Source: Paramarasmius palmivorus
Lineage: Eukaryota > Basidiomycota > Agaricomycetes > Agaricales > Marasmiaceae
Reading direction: 5' to 3'
Length of the DNA stretch: 64,000 bases
NCBI GenBank assembly: GCA_037176845.1
Contig: JAYKXP010000027.1
Location: forward strand, 552,198-616,197
Shown: positions 40,068-49,439 of the stretch, piece after piece
Numbering within the stretch: the first letter of the stretch is position 1
How the letters are laid out: each line of letters opens with the position of its first letter
Notes under the pieces: generated by a model
Databases searched by the model: none
Told to the model about the DNA's origin: nothing
The model's input: only the letters and a program-made list of their open reading frames with translations
Translations under genes and position numbers: made by a program

Positions 40068-41275
40068 CTATGGAGTACACTGTTGCCCAGGAGCCACTTG
40101 TGTAGGTTCGATTGACCCGGGAAAGACGCTGCTGTTGCCCTGTACACTGATGCATAGATTGACTCCATTCTTTCCCTTCACTGACACTGAAGTCGTTTTC
40201 AGCTTTTTCGGTAACTTTTTGCTGTTTGTCAGTTTCAAGACACTCGTAATTGCGTCCACACACATCCTTTCCACATCTCCTTCGGAGTAGAAACCGTTAT
40301 CATCGTCCCATGTTGTTTTAATGTCAGGCGATTTCTGCCTCGAGATCAGTGTGTTGTAACTTGGGCTGAAAATTTGCATACTCACATTCTTTAAAGGGGA
40401 TGGTATAGAGAACCGTGATAGCCCTGTGAGTGCATTTGACACCCTAACCCTAGGATTGGATAGTGTTGGGTTATCTCTTAGGAGTGCTGATGCTAAATGC
40501 CTTCCAGACGTTTTACTCGACGGGTTCTTTTCCCTGCCAAACACATGGTCCTCTATATTGGCGAATTCCTTCTCTAAATGGCTTGTCTTCTGCTTCAGCT
40601 GCGGCTGCTTCATTCTGTACCTAAGTAAAGAGTAGCGAGAGAGTCATGGTTCATATGATCACTTATTGCACTATTCAATTCAACTTACTTGATTTTTCAA
40701 ACCATCGCATTGATCAGCACTTTTCGCCACCCTTTGATCCTTGATGGCAGAGACACCAATGCACGTGTTTCCCTCGGTGAAAGCACAGACTATCTCTCCG
40801 CAATTGTTCTTGCCTTTGGTAACTTCAATCAAAGTTAATGAACTTGGCGCGATTCAGACTGTTCTTGCTCGGTACACACCACATGCATCACAAGTTTTGT
40901 GCTTGCCACAACCAGCCTCCGCGGGATCAGGTGCTCTTGGGGTGAGCTTGGAAGGTTTGACTGAGCAGGCTGCATTCACGGAAGGCTTCTTTGCTGGAGT
41001 GGTAGGTTTCTTCACAGGTTTGACAGGTTTCTTGACGGTCGTAGTTGGTTTCTTCACTGCAGGCTTCTTCGCAGGCAGAACAGGCTTTTTGACAGTTGCA
41101 ACTGGTTTTTTCGCTGCGCTCAGGGCTTTTGATGATTTCTGCATAAACATTTCAATTACAAGAGATTCATATTCATGAACGACAATGTCACCTTTGGCTT
41201 TGCAGGAGCAGACAGCACTTCATTCAAGCACAGGACCAATACGGATAGAAGGAGAAGGTAACGAAAGTGGCGCAT
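40068..41275 (-). CDS. Secreted Lys/Pro-rich repeat protein with Cys domain
   Basis: Proposed exons 41275-41192, 41138-40880, 40822-40689 and 40607-40068 give about 338 residues. A clear signal peptide (RYLLLLSVLVLCLNEVLSA) is followed by a run of AKKP/VKKP repeats (residues about 38-80), then a cysteine-rich segment (GCGKHKTCDAC, NNCGEIVCAF, NTCIG, DQCDG) and a long C-terminal part with VERMCVDAITSV and GQQCTP. The 57-nt intron 40823-40879 (GTGTGT, TTAAC branch-like, AAG) is a multiple of three and contains the only in-frame stop; if it is not spliced, the gene is broken by a TGA at 40856-40854. The last acceptor is uncertain: use of TTAG at 40621 instead would give a short tail ending at 40513. 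I recognise the general plan of agaric secreted proteins but not a named family. Confidence 0.55.
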
Positions 41276-42285
41276 GGTCGTAAATCCTGAGAAACCTGTT
41301 CTCGGACAAAGAGTCGGGGAGGCGAATAGAAAAACGAAGGAGGAGACACAGTCTGCAGAAGAACCTCCACTGGACGTGGGTTTATATAGCATGGCCGCCA
41401 ACGAGACGCTGATAGTAATCTGTTCCATGTGGTAGCATGTGGTACGATAATAGTTCGGGCAAAGTTCGGGAGTTTCAGTTGATGATTTGCGATCCTATCA
41501 GGATAGCTCTGACCGGCTGGTTCTGCGTGAAATAAATCAGTAGACACAGCTTTAAACCGAGTACTTCTCGGTCGCAGGCCACTGGTACCGTAATCAAGAT
41601 CATATCACATTGCATGTGTGGGCTCGGGAGTCTCATGAGGTGATAGTTGATAGCAGATAGCCAAGGCTTTGATTGCTGGAAACATGCACACATAGGGCGC
41701 TTGTCGAATCTTTACCAGTCTTTGACCACCAATCCAAAGGCAGGACTCGAAGCCACCGTGACTGTTCGCCCATTGTACTTAGTTCTATTCATGGAATTCC
41801 TCGATCAGGTTTCCGAGTAGAGTTTCGCCTACCTTCAGCGTAAACGAAGTGACATTGCTTTCAACTGAGACGTTCCCTTTGATTCCTGGGCCACGTCTGT
41901 TGGGACCAGAAGACAACTCAAGATATCACGTTTAACCAACGACTAGAAATCACGACTCATGAGCGCTTGAGCGCCAAGTTAGAGGAAGTGCGGGGAACAA
42001 TATGTTGGGGCTACATATACTACGATTGGACTCATTCAAGTTTGAAGTCCCCCTTGAGCAGAGCACGCGTTACGACTCGCGGACGATTGCCCGAGATAGT
42101 AACGGAACGGCCGCTTTCATATGAAGCTTGAGATTAAACAGGTTGTTCCATGAAGAATACGAGATTTATTTTCTAAACTTAGACCGGTTCATAGACGAAT
42201 CTAAGGTATACATGCAGTACTATCTGGGCTTTGGAGGTGACGAATGACACCCCTGTATCACGTTTCAGTATCGGATTATCATGCA
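41276..42285. other. No recognisable gene
   Basis: Upstream region of the secreted KKP-repeat gene, then sequence with short frames only. A 17-nt stretch GCGCTTGAGCGCCAAGT near 41964 also occurs near 5574; with one pair this could be chance. Confidence 0.35.
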
Positions 42286-43361
42286 CTACGGGATGGAACA
42301 CTTGCCTGGGACAATAGGTCGGACACCGAAGTGTTGTTGAAAAATCGAGACTTCTGGTGCGAACGGGTCATTTAGAATATAGGCGTGGAGTACTGGGAAT
42401 GCTACGATAGTTGTTAGAGCAGGCTTGTCGCTTAGAACTTTAAGAATACGCTTACCTCTGTGGCCACCCCAAACGGTCATCCCATAGGGAAATACGTTCG
42501 ACATACACCAGAAACGCCATTTCCCAACCTAATAGCGAGCTTGAAAACACCTGGAAAGCACTTAGCATCCAAGGAATCACCCATAAAATGAAGTCAATAT
42601 ACCCGCTCCTCGAAGGTGAGCATACGGAGCCGCCAGTGTCGATGATGATTACCGGGACAGCCTTGGTACTGCAGGAACGCAATCTCCGATGTGTAAGGCA
42701 GCTTCTGCACTCTACCCGCCGCGTGCAGCATGTCGAGAACGTATTGATTTCGGGTGTAGCTCGGAGATACAAGCGGCAGGAATGATACGGTCAGGGGGTG
42801 TTCGAGGGTGTTGAGCACGAGCGGTGAAGAATCTAGAAAGGTATTAGATCATTTTTGGAGTAAGAAAATGACGGCGAAAGGTGAACACCTGTTAGGTTGG
42901 CACCGCTCATGATTGATAAGGTAGAACCTAGTATATTGCTACATGAGGGGTCGAAAGAGTCAGAAAGCTCGGCATACAACAGAGATGGGTACATGCCTAT
43001 AAATTTGGCGATTTCAGGGTCCTGCGAGTATAGGGTTGGTAGATAGGTTTGGAACCGTGGAACAACAAGCGGGGTTTGCATTGGATCTGAGAGTGCCGAA
43101 CAGGGTTTTTCCTGGTCACGTTAGACGTTGTTTAATTGTATATTGAATCTTTCTAGGTGACTTTATCTGGGTAGTGGGAGGAAGTAGTATAGCATGTCGC
43201 GTGCGGGTCAGATATGGATTGATCTGTGTTAATATACCAGAGGTGGACGTTCTGGGGACGAGGGTATAATAATAGATTATACATATAACCAAAGATCGTA
43301 GACGAGGAATACGCACCTTCAAAGCTTCATAAGCTTCAGACTTCAACAAGAGAATCCCCAT
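42286..43361 (-). CDS. Unidentified multi-exon gene, possibly damaged
   Basis: A series of minus-strand frames joins by plausible GT-AG introns. A first exon starts at 43361 with MGILLLKSEAYEALK. A frame from 43081 begins MQTPLVVPRFQTYLPTLY and contains SDSFDPSCSNILGSTLSIMSG. After an intron ending near 42839 it continues with LNTLEHPLTVSFLPLVSPSY, then VLDMLHAAGRVQKLPYTSE. The next exon has SSSLLGWEMAFLVYVERISL, a hydrophobic stretch. The final exon frame HAYILNDPFAPEVSIFQQHF does not join cleanly, and near 42670 two frames both look protein-like (LQYQG against VPVIIIDTGGSV). I do not recognise the family. It may be a real gene with a hidden splice site or a frameshifted one. Coordinates are approximate. 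Confidence 0.35.
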
Positions 43362-44885
43362 CCACTACTGCAATCCACGTTGCGCTACAGCTACCACCTC
43401 TGCTGGGGAACCTTGTCTTCGAATGGGGCAGGAATGACATGATTCCCCAGGTGAATAGTGTCCAAAGTGAGCTCAATAGCGATGTCCTCTGCAGCAGTCG
43501 TTATATCGTCCACGGGTGAATTAGAACAGCGATCCACGAATCGTTGGAGGATGTGGTACGACTGAAACTATGATCATGCAGGGTTAGGCGGAGTGGAGAA
43601 TACAAGCTAAATGACGGACGTATAAGGTTGCAAAGGAGTGAGGAGGTTACAGAGCTCAAGTGCGATGGTGAAAAGTTGTTGAAGAGGCATGGGAAAGCCA
43701 CGTGGTTTGGCGAAGAAAAACTTGTCCCGATAAGCGCCGGAGTTCCGATAACGAACGTTCACTCGTCTACCCAAAGATTCAAATCCTTGCTCCCCACTAC
43801 CAACTCCTTCGTCAAGCTTAGAGCAAGAAGTTTGGGCTCCAGCAATGGCTGCTCTACATCACACTATCAAACTTTCACCTCAATTTCTACCGAATAATCT
43901 TATCAACATCCTCCTAACTGAACTCGCGACTGAGATACTAAAGATGCTGGGGAAAGTTGGAGAATACTAGAATTAGAGGGCTCGAAGGACCAATAGAGGT
44001 TACTTGGTGGATAATCACTGTACTCGCAGGAGAATAGTACGCGGCTTACTTCTATTGAGTTGACAGTCGATTGCTTATGGCCGTAACCTTCAACTTTGCA
44101 GCTCTCGATTTTAAGCCGGGGAAGTGTTACCGAGGACTCTACACCAGAATCTCCCCGAGTATCAACATCCTGTCAGCTTCCCCAACCAATATCACTCCGC
44201 AACGTCCTCCACTTCTGCTTAATGTGGTCCTCATTCCTTGCACAGTATGGTTCAATCCCTCCTCGCCAGACATAACCGGGAGTACTCTTTCTCTGCCGTC
44301 TATCGTTGGTTCCACTCTCAAATGCTCGCTTCCCTATCCTTCACCACATACCTAGTTGTCGGTACTCTCGAGCTACGTGAGTCTACCGTCGAAGCTTCGG
44401 CGCGTGTCAGATCTTCGCTACCATCTCAGAGTCAGTTGTGCTCATTGCATTCCTCATACCTTCACTACGAATTTCCACTTATGGACGTTTTCATTCAGGC
44501 TATACATCCAGAGATATCATCAAATACCGCATCATTCGTCGCACGTACACTCCCGTATGACTCATATATCAGGCTAATCGGCATTTTACAAACGCCTTGT
44601 GATGACCTCAACTCGTCCGTATCCTACCTAGTAGGGCGACAAGCATCCATCTTCGTCGCGGTTTTGTATCAAACAAGATGATACGCCAGGGCCAAGCCCG
44701 CAGCATTGTGATATCCCTTTGGTGGAACAGTCGTTGATTTGTTTTTTTGCATCCGAATCTATTCTTTCCTTTCTGCTGGCCGCACTTCTCCGCTTCATGG
44801 ACCAATGTCATGATCGTTTCGCGCATTTATCAATTTGATGATTTAGAAACACTCATGAACAAAAGCGCTCTTTGATGAACACTGG
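43362..44885. other. No recognisable gene
   Basis: A plus-strand open stretch from about 44256 to 44681 has no recognised motif. The LTR element inserted at the end of this region, within the target GTCTA. Confidence 0.35.
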
Positions 44886-44890
44886 GTCTA
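44886..44890. repeat. Target-site duplication, left copy (GTCTA)
   Basis: GTCTA lies directly before the left LTR and again directly after the right LTR at 49048-49052: a 5-bp duplication as made by LTR-retrotransposon integrases. Confidence 0.85.
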
Positions 44891-45098
44891 TGTAGCACGC
44901 CCGATTTCATTGCATCTAATCTCTTATCTATTTACCTATGTTTACCTACCCGTTACCTATAAATCCACTGTGACGTGGTTTACTTACCCTTGTCTTTACT
45001 CTTACTCTACTCGATACACAATCCGAAAGGTTGTCGTGCTCACCTTGGCCATAGGGCCTTTCTCAGTGCTCGAGTAGTCGAGTATCGCCCCTCTTACA
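44891..45098 (+). repeat. Left LTR, 208 nt
   Basis: Begins TGTAGCACGC and ends CTCTTACA, so the ends are the short inverse pair TGTA/TACA. It carries CCTATAAATCC as a TATA-like box near 44957. It is identical to 48840-49047. Confidence 0.9.
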
Positions 45099-45263
45099 TC
45101 TTTTTGAGCATCAATATTAGATTGGTGTATCGCTCGTCACAAGGACAAGCCAATTCCGCGGACATCAGGTCCACGAAGCAAGCTCAACAGCTTTCAACCC
45201 AATTCGGTCCGAGAGCCAGTCTCGACCCTGCAAGCCTTTTCCGCTCAACCACCACACTCAGCA

Positions 45264-47642
45264 ATGTCCGTCCGTTCCAACGACGACGAACCTCGAAGAA
45301 TACCCCCAAGAAGTCATTCAAGCCTTTCCATACGCACTGTATCGTCGTACAAGCCCCATTCGAGCGCCCCAATAGCGCTAAAGCACCATATCCGTGACCT
45401 CAAGAACCAACTCGAAGATATTCGGTTCGAAATCCGCAAGGCCAAGACCCTCAAGTATCCCGATGAAGATATCGCAGAACTGCGTATCCAATGGTACGAC
45501 GTTGAACGTCAACTCGGCAAGGCCAAGAACGACATCGAAAATGCTCTGTCAAGCTCCCGAGAGCCATCTCCCGAAAGAGATCGTTCCGTTACACCTCCTA
45601 TCGAAACCGCCTACGTAGACGAAGATCCAAAGCCTATGGAGGATGGAAACCAATCAGAAGATGATGAGCAGGTCGAAGATTCGGGCAGAGAAGAGGAATT
45701 TCATTCCAGAGAGTCTGTACACCGTACCCCAGCTGTATCAGCACCATTTCCACAACACAGAGGGCTCCGTCCCCCATTCCTCCCATCTACACCTGTCCGA
45801 GACACACCGCCACACCTTGAAGAAGATCCGAACATTTCCGCCGCCATTAGAGCCCTGACATTGGGACGAAGATTCGGCGAGTCAGATGAGCAGTATCAGG
45901 CACGGCAGAATGCAAGTCGCCGTCAGGAATGGGCTACGCCGCTTCCAACAGCATCTACATTGACATACCGTCACCCCAATGCTCGCAAACGAGCTTCTGA
46001 GACTCCAGGCATAGTTCCTGATGTTGAGTTTGGCCGGAAACGTCTCATACGACCTCCAAGGCCAGGAGACACCCCTAACCTTCATCCAGCAAGGTTCACG
46101 CCGCAAATTCAGCCTCACACTCGCCCTAACCGTTCACTAATGGACCAAGTGAGGCAGCCGCAAGGGTTAGACAAGCCAGTACCTCAAGATTTCGACTCGA
46201 AACCATTACCGCTGCCGCCGAAACCATTACATACACCTCAAGCAAGGTCTCCACCACAGAAACTGAAGGATGAAGATATCAAGAATGAAGGAGACGACTC
46301 TCCGACACTCAACGGCTCTGTTCATTCGTCACGCCGTTCTGAAACTCGCTCACAAGCTCAGCAAGACGACGTTGGTAGCAATGCGGGAACACGTTCAAAT
46401 GCTTCCCGAACAAGATCCCAAGCTGGAAGTGCACCTAGGTCTTCAACACCACGACCAGGCAGTCAATCACGCCAGTCGCCTCACTTCGAACCACCGCCGC
46501 CGCCAATTCCTCCAGCTCATCCTCCAAGTGACGGTGGTGATGATCCAAGTTCAGATGGCTCCAACCATGGTCATGGTGGAGGTGGACCTCGACGTGACAA
46601 TCAAAGCGACCGAAATTCACGTAGAAGCAACCAACCATCAAGAAATTCAAGGAACTCTGGCCGTCAACCGCCTGTGCCACCTAACGGTGATCCAGATCCT
46701 TCAGATCATGGAGGACCAAGTCTTCGGGCAGAGTCCCCGCACTCTCGTCGCTCTAATCGCTCGGAACGTGAAGATGAGCACACAATGCCAAATGCCAACT
46801 GCCGGGACCGCAATACACCCTTTGGTGTTATTCCGCCAAGCAACAGCCGCCTTCCAGGCGAAGAATTCTTTGACTATCAAGAAGTCGATCATAGTCAAGA
46901 TTTATCACTCCGTGACCGTGTATTCAAGACTTTTGCCGATCGTATAGAGTTCAAGCTTCACAAGAAACGTACCGGAATCAGTGACTCAAAGTCTCGCAAG
47001 GAACTTGCAAACTCAATGCCGAAACTCATTCCTTACAATGGGGAATGTAGTGTTATCACTCTAGACAACTTCATTAGAGCTTTTTGCGAACGCTGCAAGG
47101 TCCTAGGACTTACTGGACCCCCTCGTATCGAAACGCAGGATGGAATTACGGTGATCTCAGACGAAGATTCAAATTGTGTCACCCTTCTTGGTGCAAATCT
47201 CGCCGGTGCCGCAAAAGAATGGTACAATGAAGTCGTTGACAATGTTCCCTTTACGTTTGATACTGGAATGGATCCGCGGGAACATGAATACACATTCCTT
47301 GATGTATTCCGTGGTTTATTCAATCGGTTTATTCTTCAATCCGCACTCTACGAGATGACTCAAGTCTTTGAATCGATTCGCTACCACCCAACCAGTGGTG
47401 CACGTCGTTTGTTCGCCGATTTATCACTGTTCGCTAGGCGTATGCCTTCTCCACCCAAGTTATATGATTTCAAGTTTGCCCTCATGGTTCGACTACCAAA
47501 CGACATGCGGGAACTCATCACCAACTCTGGAATCACTGCCGAACGCAACACCGTCAACAATATCATGCAAAAGGCATTAGCTATTGAAGAAGGTTGGAAA
47601 GCAAATCAATTCTATACTGCCGCTGCTCCTACTGCTACATGA
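45264..47642 (+). CDS. Retrotransposon Gag-like protein, 792 aa
   Basis: A single-exon frame starting with MSVRSNDDEPRR. Residues about 35-90 are helical and charged. A long disordered middle is rich in Ser, Pro, Arg, Asp and Gly, with a region of HGHGGGG and RSNRSERE type. Residues about 560-780 form the Gag core: a helical domain with DNFIRAFCERCKVLGL, LGANLAGAAKEWYNEV (the LxGxAxxWY pattern of the family), FLDVFRGLFNRFI, and MTQVFESIRY in the same order as Ty3/gypsy Gag. No CCHC zinc knuckle is seen before the stop. The protein should form virus-like particles that package the element RNA. There is no Pol frame downstream, so frameshifting into Pol is not possible here. Confidence 0.8.
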   Translation: MSVRSNDDEPRRIPPRSHSSLSIRTVSSYKPHSSAPIALKHHIRDLKNQLEDIRFEIRKAKTLKYPDEDIAELRIQWYDVERQLGKAKNDIENALSSSREPSPERDRSVTPPIETAYVDEDPKPMEDGNQSEDDEQVEDSGREEEFHSRESVHRTPAVSAPFPQHRGLRPPFLPSTPVRDTPPHLEEDPNISAAIRALTLGRRFGESDEQYQARQNASRRQEWATPLPTASTLTYRHPNARKRASETPGIVPDVEFGRKRLIRPPRPGDTPNLHPARFTPQIQPHTRPNRSLMDQVRQPQGLDKPVPQDFDSKPLPLPPKPLHTPQARSPPQKLKDEDIKNEGDDSPTLNGSVHSSRRSETRSQAQQDDVGSNAGTRSNASRTRSQAGSAPRSSTPRPGSQSRQSPHFEPPPPPIPPAHPPSDGGDDPSSDGSNHGHGGGGPRRDNQSDRNSRRSNQPSRNSRNSGRQPPVPPNGDPDPSDHGGPSLRAESPHSRRSNRSEREDEHTMPNANCRDRNTPFGVIPPSNSRLPGEEFFDYQEVDHSQDLSLRDRVFKTFADRIEFKLHKKRTGISDSKSRKELANSMPKLIPYNGECSVITLDNFIRAFCERCKVLGLTGPPRIETQDGITVISDEDSNCVTLLGANLAGAAKEWYNEVVDNVPFTFDTGMDPREHEYTFLDVFRGLFNRFILQSALYEMTQVFESIRYHPTSGARRLFADLSLFARRMPSPPKLYDFKFALMVRLPNDMRELITNSGITAERNTVNNIMQKALAIEEGWKANQFYTAAAPTAT

Positions 47643-48831
47643 AGAAACTGGCAAGCAGAAACATTCAAGCCACATATAAAACTGTACAAATGTTGAAATT
47701 CAAGTATACTCTTCAATATTTATCCACCTAATCATGCCCCTTCATATTCCATCAAACAAGTCTTGCTGGGGAGGGCCAGAACCATTCAAACAGATCTGAT
47801 TCGTCAACAATTGATTATGAAGACTTGCGATGGAACCTACATGACGTCCAATGACTCGAAGACTTTCAGTACCGGAATAATGGCCATACCAGACTCTTTT
47901 CGTTCTTCACATACTACCTATAATTCTCGTAATCTTTCTCATTCTCGATCTTCAATTCGTTGCTCATCTCGTACATATACAATCATCTCACGCTTATCAT
48001 CGTCCTCCTTCTCCACATCATCGTCATAATCCCTCTCCATCACTTCGTCACGGCTGTCGTCTGCCTCACTAGCATTTTCCTGTCCAGATGGAACAGTCGG
48101 TCAAGGAGCCACCAAAAATCCACGTGCTTGATCCACCTGCATCCCTGGGCCAAACTGCATGGCTTGCTCTATCCTCTAATCACACCCAATTCCTGAACAC
48201 GATCTTCACCAACAGCTCCGCTTCCATAGCATTTGCCCAAACAGGATACCACACAACTCCATTATCACTCCCTGTTCATGAGACATCATCCTCAAAGAGT
48301 TGCTAAAAGGGATGGCAGGGCGTGGAGTTACCTTCTCACCGCAGTATCCAAGCACCTATGTGTCTTTGACATTCCGCCATCATCTTCACGAACCATGGAT
48401 CATTCGAGTTGGACAGATGTCTCATTGGTCATTCAACTCAATGAACTCCGGAATGCTTGGGCTATTTACCACTCGTTGGAGGACAAGAGAGGCCTTACCA
48501 CATTGATTCATGCACCAGGGGCTTTGTCCGATGAACTCATCGTTGATGACCTCTATACCGACCCCAGTACCGACATCAACCACATGTCGACCACGCAATC
48601 CACGGGAAACGACTCTTAGCCACGAGTCATGGAGATCAACGCACTATACATGACACGCCAATGACACGCAGACTTCACGAGGATTTTGACTTTGATTTCA
48701 TTACACCTGCAGTATCACCCACGTACATACTCACGTCGTATATTCTCGCTCATACTCACTCCATCCTACATCTATCCTTCATTTTAATTTTCACCTAGTA
48801 CCTATTCAAATCAACCGTTGGTGATTTCGCC
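47643..48831 (+). other. Internal region of LTR element after gag
   Basis: No polymerase domain is present. Two short overlapping frames (48088-48306 and 48233-48619) are open but have no recognised motif. The region probably serves as packaging or spacer sequence, or is the remains of a deleted pol. Confidence 0.5.
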
Positions 48832-48839
48832 GGGGAGGA
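48832..48839 (+). other. Polypurine tract of LTR element
   Basis: GGGGAGGA directly abuts the right LTR, the expected primer for plus-strand DNA synthesis. Confidence 0.7.
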
Positions 48840-49047
48840 TGTAGCACGCCCGATTTCATTGCATCTAATCTCTTATCTATTTACCTATGTTTACCTACCC
48901 GTTACCTATAAATCCACTGTGACGTGGTTTACTTACCCTTGTCTTTACTCTTACTCTACTCGATACACAATCCGAAAGGTTGTCGTGCTCACCTTGGCCA
49001 TAGGGCCTTTCTCAGTGCTCGAGTAGTCGAGTATCGCCCCTCTTACA
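48840..49047 (+). repeat. Right LTR, 208 nt
   Basis: Identical to the left LTR over all 208 positions and followed by the duplicated target GTCTA. Confidence 0.9.
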
Positions 49048-49052
49048 GTCTA
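49048..49052. repeat. Target-site duplication, right copy (GTCTA)
   Basis: Matches 44886-44890, confirming a whole insertion rather than a rearranged one. Confidence 0.85.
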
Positions 49053-49439
49053 GGGATTGTTGCCGATGCAGATTCTGACTTAGAAACTTAGGTGATCGTG
49101 GTGAGTGTTCTGCTTCCCTCTGCGTGACATTGCTTCTTTTTCTTGACCGAAACAATTTCGCTACCGAAGTCTAAGTAAAGCGGGATTTCCGTCTCACGGA
49201 TACCTTCAAGATTTGAGCTTGTGCACAGCTTAGCTGGCGTATCTGTTCCTTGAGAAGGCGTCGGTGGGGGTATCCTACATATAACGAGGTGCAAGAATGT
49301 CGCCATCTTGTGTATCCCTGTTCCCATCTACCCAATCCATGAAAAACTCCGCGTCTGTGTTGCTCAAAAATAACCATGATTCAGATCCACTCTTGTGATA
49401 TTTGGTGGATAGGGAAAATGTCAATGTGACCATACGCCA

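Larger units (their letters stand above)
44891..49047 (+). mobile_element. Complete non-autonomous LTR retrotransposon (Gag only)
   Basis: The element is 4157 bp long with 208-nt LTRs at each end that are identical base for base, start TGTAGCACGC, end CTCTTACA, and are flanked by the 5-bp duplication GTCTA. A purine tract GGGGAGGA (48832-48839) touches the right LTR, as a second-strand primer should. Between the LTRs there is one long ORF (45264-47642) with a retrotransposon Gag domain. About 1.2 kb follow with no protease, reverse transcriptase, RNase H or integrase. Identical LTRs mean a recent insertion, so it was presumably mobilised by enzymes from a related full element. I could not find a convincing tRNA primer-binding site after the left LTR. 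Gag character suggests the Ty3/gypsy group; this is inferred. Confidence 0.88.

Noticed and set aside
46270..46947. 225-codon second frame inside the Gag ORF
   Set aside because: It overlaps the disordered part of Gag completely; the main frame carries the Gag core, so this is a shadow.
48088..48619. Short frames downstream of gag as a possible protease or Pol remnant
   Set aside because: No DTG/DSG protease motif, no YxDD and no integrase motif can be read in any frame.
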